Shown here one piece after another: positions 7,404 through 12,444 of a DNA stretch of 12,444 nucleotides. The translations under genes and the position numbers were made by a program. The stretch spans positions 1-12,444 of the forward strand of contig CAAGGO010000351.1 of the NCBI GenBank assembly GCA_900769385.1. Direction: 5' to 3'. The number at the start of each line of letters is the position of its first letter. The stretch's first letter is position 1. This DNA is from Rikenellaceae bacterium. Its GTDB lineage: Bacteria > Bacteroidota > Bacteroidia > Bacteroidales > UBA932. The notes under the pieces were generated by a model that was not told the origin of the DNA, did not search any database, and saw only the letters and a program-made list of their open reading frames with translations.

Positions 7404-8381
7404 ATGTATATGTATAAAAATATCATTTCATCATTGTATTTTGCCTTGCTGTTGTGCCTTGTGCAGGTGCTCCCGGTAAAAAACGTTTACGGAAGAAGTA
7501 TTGCCGATGTTAAGGATAACGGCAATGTAGTATTGGCATATGTTACTTCGTGGAGCAGTGTTATGCCAAATCCTCAGGTGCTTACCCATATCAATTATGC
7601 TTTCGGACACGTGGATTCAACTTTTGCGGGAGTTAAGGTGGACAATCCCCGGAGGCTGGAGGCCATTTCTGCACTTAAGAAGAAACATCCGCACCTTAAA
7701 GTGATGCTTTCTGTTGGCGGATGGGGGAGCGGCCGGTTCAGTGAGATGGCGGCAGACCCGCAGATGAGGGAAAAGTTTGCCAAAGATTGCAGAAGGGTTG
7801 TAAGAAAATATAACCTGGATGGAATAGACATTGACTGGGAGTATCCTACTGTTTCTGCTGCGGGGATTTCAGCATCGGAAAATGATATAGAGAATTTTGC
7901 TCTTCTTATGAGGGATATAAGAAAAGCTGTCGGGAAGAAGAAACTTCTTACCCTGGCAACTGTATGCAATGCAAAGTACATTGATTTTCCTGCAATTATG
8001 CCATATGTGGATTTTGTGAACATTATGGCGTATGATATGACAATGAATATTGCAAAGCACCATTCCCCATTGTTTGTTTCAGAGAATACATCTGAACTTT
8101 CTGCAGCAAATTCAATTGAGGCGCATCTGGCTGCTGGTGTGCCGCCCCACAAACTTGTGCTTGGAGTACCGTTCTATGGCCGTGGAAATGAGGAGTTCAG
8201 AAAATCTGCCAGCTACAGCAGGATGCCTGCTTTGCCGGAGGGATTCCAGGAGAAATGGGATGAGAAAGCCCAGTCCTCATACATTGCAAATGCCAAGGGT
8301 GAGTTTGTTTTTGGATATGAGACACCACGTTCCCTTGCAGTAAAAGCCAATATGCCAAAGAGAAAGGCCTTAGGGGTATAA
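7404..8381 (+). CDS. GH18 chitinase-like glycosidase, frameshifted near C terminus
   Basis: Glycoside hydrolase family 18 enzymes cleave beta-1,4-linked N-acetylglucosamine polymers (chitin, or related glycans in some members) by substrate-assisted catalysis. The product has a signal peptide (residues 1-30, likely cut after VYG) and so is exported. Motifs in order: SVGGW (103-107), the catalytic DGIDIDWE (139-146, acid E146), MAYDM (208-212) and GVPFYGR (254-260). The frame holds family-like sequence to about residue 315 (SLAVKA) and then reads ten unrelated residues to TAA at 8379. The true continuation, YAKEKGLRGIMFWEYAGDT, is in another frame from 8351, so one base appears to be missing near 8342-8350. 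A repaired protein would be about 348 residues, normal for a single-domain enzyme. The frameshift removes the conserved tryptophan of MFWEY, which lines the catalytic subsite, so the product is probably inactive unless this is a sequencing error. A second ATG at 7410 is an alternative start. Confidence 0.85.
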   Translation: MYMYKNIISSLYFALLLCLVQVLPVKNVYGRSIADVKDNGNVVLAYVTSWSSVMPNPQVLTHINYAFGHVDSTFAGVKVDNPRRLEAISALKKKHPHLKVMLSVGGWGSGRFSEMAADPQMREKFAKDCRRVVRKYNLDGIDIDWEYPTVSAAGISASENDIENFALLMRDIRKAVGKKKLLTLATVCNAKYIDFPAIMPYVDFVNIMAYDMTMNIAKHHSPLFVSENTSELSAANSIEAHLAAGVPPHKLVLGVPFYGRGNEEFRKSASYSRMPALPEGFQEKWDEKAQSSYIANAKGEFVFGYETPRSLAVKANMPKRKALGV

Positions 8382-8449
8382 TGTTCTGGGAATATGCAGG
8401 TGATACTCCCGACAATAAGCTCTGCAGGGTATTGAGGGAGTATTTTTAG
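8351..8449 (+). pseudogene. Displaced C-terminal part of the GH18 gene
   Basis: This frame reads YAKEKGLRGIMFWEYAGDT and then PDNKLCRVLREYF before TAG at 8447. It is the expected last strand and helix of a GH18 barrel, including the substrate-binding Trp of MFWEY. It is in the -1 frame relative to the upstream gene and has no start codon suited to independent translation. It carries no further damage, which points to a recent mutation or an error in the sequence. Confidence 0.85.
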
Positions 8450-8471
8450 TTGGTTGGTGAACATTTCCCGG

Positions 8472-8500
8472 CCCTTTTCCGTTTAAGTGGAAAATGCGGG
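8472..8500. other. Weak inverted repeat between GH18 and catalase genes
   Basis: TTTTCC (8475-8480) and GGAAAA (8489-8494) pair around an 8-base spacer, and CCC (8472-8474) with GGG (8498-8500) could extend the stem past a 3-base bulge. It has no clear T-run. It may be a poor terminator for the GH18 gene or part of the catalase control region. No TAnnTTTG promoter was found in 8450-8559. Confidence 0.25.
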
Positions 8501-8559
8501 GGTACGCTATGCCGGACAGCAGAGCCGGAAGCAGTGCCCGTCCTTAAAATCAATCACTT

Positions 8560-10050
8560 ATGGAAAAGGGAAAATTACACACGCAGGCAATCCAGAATGG
8601 TTTGACCTCAGCCAACGGCAGGCCGGTGGCAGACAATCAGAATGTACAGACAGCAGGTCAGAGGGGCCCTATGGTGCTGCAGGACCCGTGGTTTTTGGAG
8701 AAACTGGCCCATTTCGACAGGGAGGTAATTCCGGAGCGGCGTATGCACGCAAAGGGGTCGGGGGCATACGGCACATTCACCGTAACAAACGACATTACAA
8801 AATACACCCGCGCCTCAATCTTCAGCTGCGTGGGTAAAAAAACTGATTGCTTTGTAAGATTCTCTACAGTTGCAGGTGAGCGTGGAGCGGCCGATGCAGA
8901 GAGGGATATCCGCGGGTTTGCAATGAAATTCTACACAGAAACCGGCAACTGGGACCTGGTAGGGAACAATACTCCGGTATTTTTCTTGCGTGATCCATTG
9001 AAATTCCCAGATCTGAACCACGCAATCAAACGTGATCCCCGTTCCAACCTCAGAAGCCCAAACAGCAACTGGGACTTCTGGACACTTCTACCTGAGGCAC
9101 TCCATCAGATAACAATAACAATGAGCCCCCGCGGCATTCCGTACTCATACCGCCACATGCACGGATTCGGGAGCCATACTTACAGCTTTATAAATGCAGG
9201 GAATGTACGCACGTGGGTAAAATTCCATCTCCGTACAATGCAGGGAATACGGAATCTTACAGATGAAGAGGCAGCCCAGATAATAGCCAAAGACCGTGAA
9301 TCTCACCAGAGAGATTTGTATGAAAGCATAGAAAAGGGGGATTATCCCCGTTGGAAAATGCAGGTTCAGCTTATGACAGAGCATCAGGCCCAAACCTACA
9401 GGATAAATCCGTTCGACCTTACAAAAGTGTGGTCCCACAAGGATTTTCCTTTGCAGGACGTTGGAATTCTGGAACTTAACCGTAATCCCGACAATTACTT
9501 TGCAGAGGTTGAGCAGGCTGCTTTCAACCCACAGAATATAATTGATGGAATAGGTTTTTCTCCCGATAAAATGCTCCAGGGCCGCCTGTTCTCATACGGC
9601 GATGCACAAAGATACCGCCTGGGAGTGAATCTTGAGCAGATACCTGTAAACCGTCCACGTTGTCCGGTACACTCATTCCATAGAGATGGCGCTATGAGGG
9701 TAGACGGCAACTATGGCAGTACAATAGGATATGAACCAAACAGCTACGGAGAGTGGAAAGATAATCCTTTGAGCAAAGAACCTCCTTTGAAACTTCAGGG
9801 AAAGGGGCTTACCGGCAGTGTTGAAGTATACAACTTCCCTGAAAGGGAATACGATGACGACTATTACACCCAACCGGGAGACCTCTTCCGCCTTATGCCG
9901 CCGGAAGAACAGCAACTGCTTTTTGAGAACACGGCTAGAGCAATGGACGGATGCGCCCAGTTCATAAAGGAACGCCACGCCCGCAACTGCTACAAAGCCG
10001 ATCCTGAATACGGCAAAGGAGTTGCCGCCTCACTTGGAGTGGTAATTTGA
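8560..10050 (+). CDS. katA: Heme catalase, small-subunit type
   Basis: Breaks down hydrogen peroxide to water and oxygen in the cytoplasm, normally as a heme-b homotetramer. The 496-residue length fits small-subunit (clade 3) catalases. Key residues are all present: distal catalytic His63 in [12 protein letters not shown], catalytic Asn136 in [11 protein letters not shown], and the proximal heme ligand Tyr346 with Arg342 in [14 protein letters not shown]. There is no signal peptide and no C-terminal flavodoxin-like domain. The ATG at 8560 gives the usual short N-terminal arm before the [14 protein letters not shown] core. Many codons end in C, by eye more than in the neighbouring genes, which fits high expression. 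In Bacteroides the catalase (there called katB) is controlled by OxyR; no operator could be recognised here. The presence of catalase indicates an anaerobe able to survive oxygen exposure. The choice between katA and katB as symbol is conventional. Confidence 0.97.
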   Translation: MEKGKLHTQAIQNGLTSANGRPVADNQNVQTAGQRGPMVLQDPWFLEKLAHFDREVIPERRMHAKGSGAYGTFTVTNDITKYTRASIFSCVGKKTDCFVRFSTVAGERGAADAERDIRGFAMKFYTETGNWDLVGNNTPVFFLRDPLKFPDLNHAIKRDPRSNLRSPNSNWDFWTLLPEALHQITITMSPRGIPYSYRHMHGFGSHTYSFINAGNVRTWVKFHLRTMQGIRNLTDEEAAQIIAKDRESHQRDLYESIEKGDYPRWKMQVQLMTEHQAQTYRINPFDLTKVWSHKDFPLQDVGILELNRNPDNYFAEVEQAAFNPQNIIDGIGFSPDKMLQGRLFSYGDAQRYRLGVNLEQIPVNRPRCPVHSFHRDGAMRVDGNYGSTIGYEPNSYGEWKDNPLSKEPPLKLQGKGLTGSVEVYNFPEREYDDDYYTQPGDLFRLMPPEEQQLLFENTARAMDGCAQFIKERHARNCYKADPEYGKGVAASLGVVI

Positions 10051-10063
10051 CGTTGTACATTTG
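10034..10063 (+). promoter_or_regulatory. Candidate promoter overlapping the catalase 3' end
   Basis: TTG at 10034-10036, a 19-bp spacer, then TACATTTG at 10056-10063, an exact match to the Bacteroidota -7 element. It lies across the catalase stop codon and inside the inverted repeat at 10049-10072. Transcription would begin near 10070 and enter the downstream terminator hairpin before reaching the next gene. Confidence 0.45.
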
Positions 10064-10072
10064 TACAACGTC
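10049..10072. promoter_or_regulatory. Perfect 11-bp inverted repeat, possible operator or hairpin
   Basis: Arms GACGTTGTACA (10049-10059) and TGTACAACGTC (10062-10072) are exact reverse complements separated by TT. The repeat begins within the catalase TGA stop and covers the whole TACATTTG promoter element, as expected for a repressor operator. As RNA it would form a tight hairpin at the end of the catalase message, so protection of that 3' end is the alternative role. Confidence 0.6.
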
Positions 10073-10081
10073 CCAAAATTC

Positions 10082-10130
10082 TGGCGTGAAAGTTGTACTT
10101 TTCAGCGAAGTATCTTTCACGCCATTTTTT
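10082..10130 (+). terminator. Strong intrinsic terminator abutting the next start codon
   Basis: TGGCGTGAAAG (10082-10092) pairs perfectly with CTTTCACGCCA (10114-10124), and inside the loop TACTT (10096-10100) pairs with AAGTA (10108-10112). Six T follow at 10125-10130. It looks like the end of the catalase transcript, but the T-run touches the ATG at 10131, so it may also work as an attenuator for the next gene. Confidence 0.85.
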
Positions 10131-12444
10131 ATGAAAACTACCTTACTTAAAAGAGCCTTTATGGCAGCGGCGGGAGCAATATTCCTGTTGTGCAGTGCGG
10201 GTAATGACATTGCAGCTGAAGAACCCGGAGTATCCAGTGCAACTAATGTCCCCGGCACTCCAGGTACCATCAGCACATCCGGCATTGATTCAGTAACAAT
10301 TTCATATGAGCACGGAGCAATACTCCCTGAGTACTCAAGCAACAGAGATACTATTGCTTTTTATGATGTTTGGGGGGCGTGGGCAAATGAAAGGATTATT
10401 TTTGAATTGACTGAGTGGCGTAGAATAACTTCTTTTAAAGATGCCGCAAGTATGAGTGCTGTCCAATCTAAAGTTGAAGAAGCTGCAGCTGTAACTGATG
10501 CCGCTCTGTTGCGTATGTTTGGAGTTGATACATCACAGTTGCAGATAAGTGAGGTGAGTATTCTGCAGATGTACAACGGCTTTTACAGGAATGCTTTCAA
10601 ATGGAACAGGCTTCAGTTGGAGCACCTTGCAGATACCTTGAACAGCAGGTCGCTGAGGTTAATGAGCCTAAGGAACTATTTGGGCAACAATCATCAGTCA
10701 AGCGTTTCTCCAGTCAATTATAAAATCAAATATTGGAAGGATGGTTCACTTGTTAAGGAGCTTGAGACTCCAAAAGACCTGTATGCCTGTTTTTTGGATA
10801 AATTGTATCGGCAAGGTGCCGGTCCTGCCCCTGTAAAATATCATAAAGGCAAACAGCTGATGGCAATTTTCCTCAATGACTATATTGAAAACAACTGGCA
10901 GAAGTTATATGATCTTGGATGGTATGACCATAAGGATATTGTAGAGGAACTCTCAAAGGAATATGATGTGGCAGGCAAAGGCCAGTTTTGGGACCATTCA
11001 AAAGGGGGCGGAAAATATACCCGCAATGATTGTCCTCAATATATCTTTTCACTCAAACACAGCAGTTTCCCTCAGGGGGTAAATGTGAATTTTATTGCCA
11101 CTGAAAAGAACGGAAAACTTTTTCCACATTCCACAATGGCCTCCATTTGCAAGGATATCGTAAAAAAAGCAGTATCCCATCCTGCAATTGGCAGATTGAG
11201 GGAAAATTCGGATGTGGGGCTACAGCTGTATATCTTCAATGACCGCCCAATGAATGATTATCTGATGGAATGTACAGAACAATTATGGCGCAGGAAAGGA
11301 ATTGAAAAGGATGAAATGGAAGCCTCCATCTTTGTGGAAATTAAAAAAGAGAGGAAACCGGTTGCAACTATGTGTCTTCTTCCCGATAACAGTATATTTA
11401 TGTACAGCGTAAGGGATGACAAGGAATTGATGGGATTTGATCTTCCCGATGACATCCGGAGGACAGGATATTTTGATATATACGGAGAATTGTTCACCCA
11501 AGAGGGAAAGATCATCAGGGCTGCAGGGTTGGACAGCATTTCAGTTACCTGGAAAGCAGGAGGGGATACTGACATCTACAATGTACAGATGAGTCCATTT
11601 TGGGGATGGTCAGATGGCCTGGAAGAGATATATGAAAGCAGTGCACCGTACGTAATAAGGGATTCTGCCGTTATTGGACAGATATACAGTATCTTTTTGA
11701 ATTACAAGTTTGGAGCCTTTTATGAAGAAGACACAGACCGCAAGGTAATGAAGGAACTGGGGCTGGAACATTTATCCGGCAACTCTATGGGTGTATGGAA
11801 GAAGAGTGCAAACTGGAGTAAAAATGACAGCCTGTATTTCAGCCGTTTCAAGATGAACAGCAGGCAGGCCAAGTTTTACAGAATTTCATTTGCCGATTGG
11901 GACAGTAGGAGAAGATATATGAAATATCTCCTGAAAGGAAGTGTGAACTATGGGGTGAACCATTATGGGATGGTGCTTCATTGGGCAGATGGGGGAAAGG
12001 ACACATTGTCATCGGGAAGAAACTTTTATTCCCATCATCTTACCCCTTATGTTAAGGATGTGTGGCCAATGGCAGAAAGATATGACCTTCCGAAGGGCGA
12101 TACCCTCCTTAAAAAACTGCACCAGCTTTATATGCTTGAACATAGTGCGGAATTGCATAAACTTGGCAAATATGACATTTTGCCGCAATTGAAGGAACTT
12201 GAACAGAGTTTTGAAGTTGGAGAGGCAGGATTGCTTATGGATTTTGGCGTTGGAGGCGGTGTTTATGTACAGAATGATTTTCCTGCGTACTATGCTGTTC
12301 TGCGTACAAAAGATATGCATCCCCGTTTGCAGCTGAAATATGTTTTTGAAGAAAAAGAGAGAGTGTTTGCCCCTTTTAATAATCTGAAACAGGATTTCGG
12401 GAAAATTGTGGAACGTGTACAGCAGACACCTTTCTTCAGTAAGC
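10131..12444 (+). CDS. Large exported protein of unknown function (3' end cut by window)
   Basis: An unbroken frame of 771 codons from ATG 10131 to the window end. Residues 1-29 look like a signal peptide (basic KTTLLKR, hydrophobic FMAAAGAIFLL, then SAGNDIAA before EEP), so the protein is probably periplasmic or surface-exposed; Cys21 is preceded by LL, which is not a good lipobox. Residues 30-55 are a Ser/Thr/Gly/Pro-rich linker. After it come an Ala-rich helical stretch (about 103-127), a region with charged and aromatic residues (150-300), and a body rich in Trp, Tyr and Phe (480-620), as seen in beta-rich extracellular domains. I recognise no catalytic motif, TonB-related motif or membrane helix beyond the signal. 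ATG 10131 is preferred over ATG 10161 because only it keeps the basic start of the signal peptide. No function is proposed. Confidence 0.85.
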   Translation, partial: MKTTLLKRAFMAAAGAIFLLCSAGNDIAAEEPGVSSATNVPGTPGTISTSGIDSVTISYEHGAILPEYSSNRDTIAFYDVWGAWANERIIFELTEWRRITSFKDAASMSAVQSKVEEAAAVTDAALLRMFGVDTSQLQISEVSILQMYNGFYRNAFKWNRLQLEHLADTLNSRSLRLMSLRNYLGNNHQSSVSPVNYKIKYWKDGSLVKELETPKDLYACFLDKLYRQGAGPAPVKYHKGKQLMAIFLNDYIENNWQKLYDLGWYDHKDIVEELSKEYDVAGKGQFWDHSKGGGKYTRNDCPQYIFSLKHSSFPQGVNVNFIATEKNGKLFPHSTMASICKDIVKKAVSHPAIGRLRENSDVGLQLYIFNDRPMNDYLMECTEQLWRRKGIEKDEMEASIFVEIKKERKPVATMCLLPDNSIFMYSVRDDKELMGFDLPDDIRRTGYFDIYGELFTQEGKIIRAAGLDSISVTWKAGGDTDIYNVQMSPFWGWSDGLEEIYESSAPYVIRDSAVIGQIYSIFLNYKFGAFYEEDTDRKVMKELGLEHLSGNSMGVWKKSANWSKNDSLYFSRFKMNSRQAKFYRISFADWDSRRRYMKYLLKGSVNYGVNHYGMVLHWADGGKDTLSSGRNFYSHHLTPYVKDVWPMAERYDLPKGDTLLKKLHQLYMLEHSAELHKLGKYDILPQLKELEQSFEVGEAGLLMDFGVGGGVYVQNDFPAYYAVLRTKDMHPRLQLKYVFEEKERVFAPFNNLKQDFGKIVERVQQTPFFSK

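Noticed and set aside
7595..8152. 185-codon open frame on the - strand inside the GH18 gene
   Set aside because: It lies wholly opposite conserved catalytic motifs of a recognised family, and its composition fits an antisense shadow.
8342..8351. Programmed -1 ribosomal frameshift in the GH18 gene
   Set aside because: The site GTAAAAGCC in the reading frame is not an X XXY YYZ slippery heptamer, and GH18 enzymes are not known to use frameshifting. A mutation or sequence error is simpler.
8487..8837. 116-codon + strand frame overlapping the catalase start
   Set aside because: Most of it overlaps the N terminus of catalase in another frame, and the product has no family features.
9962..10342. 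126-codon - strand frame spanning the catalase end and the next gene start
   Set aside because: It crosses a terminator and the starts and ends of two well-supported + strand genes; the product is not protein-like.

Overview
The window looks like chromosomal DNA of a Bacteroidales (Bacteroidota) bacterium. The evidence is indirect: tandem FtsX/MacB-type permeases of the style common in that order, a lipoprotein start of the DUF4369 kind, a secreted GH18 enzyme, and three upstream sites matching the Bacteroidota promoter (TTG/TTTG, about 17-20 bp, then TAnnTTTG). All genes I accept lie on the + strand. No tRNA, rRNA, CRISPR array or insertion sequence was seen.

Region 1 (1-6439) is a tight run of three large ABC-transporter permeases separated by 2-3 bp. 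The first is cut by the window start. Each full copy has two periplasmic MacB-type domains and eight predicted membrane segments. No ATPase, membrane-fusion protein or outer-membrane channel is visible, so these partners must lie outside. The second and third genes share almost identical DNA over their first 86 bp (2 mismatches) and then diverge abruptly.

Region 2 (6440-7403) looks like a scar. A lipoprotein gene with a good promoter stops after 56 codons. About 100 bp of sequence with no assigned function follow. Then comes a 159-aa orphan protein resembling the CdiA-type/BECR nuclease domains found in contact-dependent toxins and phage head proteins. It has its own candidate promoter and ends in a perfect 11-bp hairpin, with no visible immunity gene.

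Region 3 (7404-8449) is a secreted GH18 chitinase-like gene. All catalytic motifs are present, but a 1-base loss near codon 316 throws the last part, including the conserved MFWEY motif, out of frame.

Region 4 (8560-10050) is an intact 496-aa heme catalase. It is followed at once by a dense control region (10034-10130): a perfect 11-bp inverted repeat lying over a consensus Bacteroidota promoter, then a strong intrinsic terminator whose T-run touches the ATG of the next gene. That gene (10131 to the window end, at least 771 codons) encodes a large exported protein I do not recognise. The control region together with the unknown protein is the most novel-looking part of the window.
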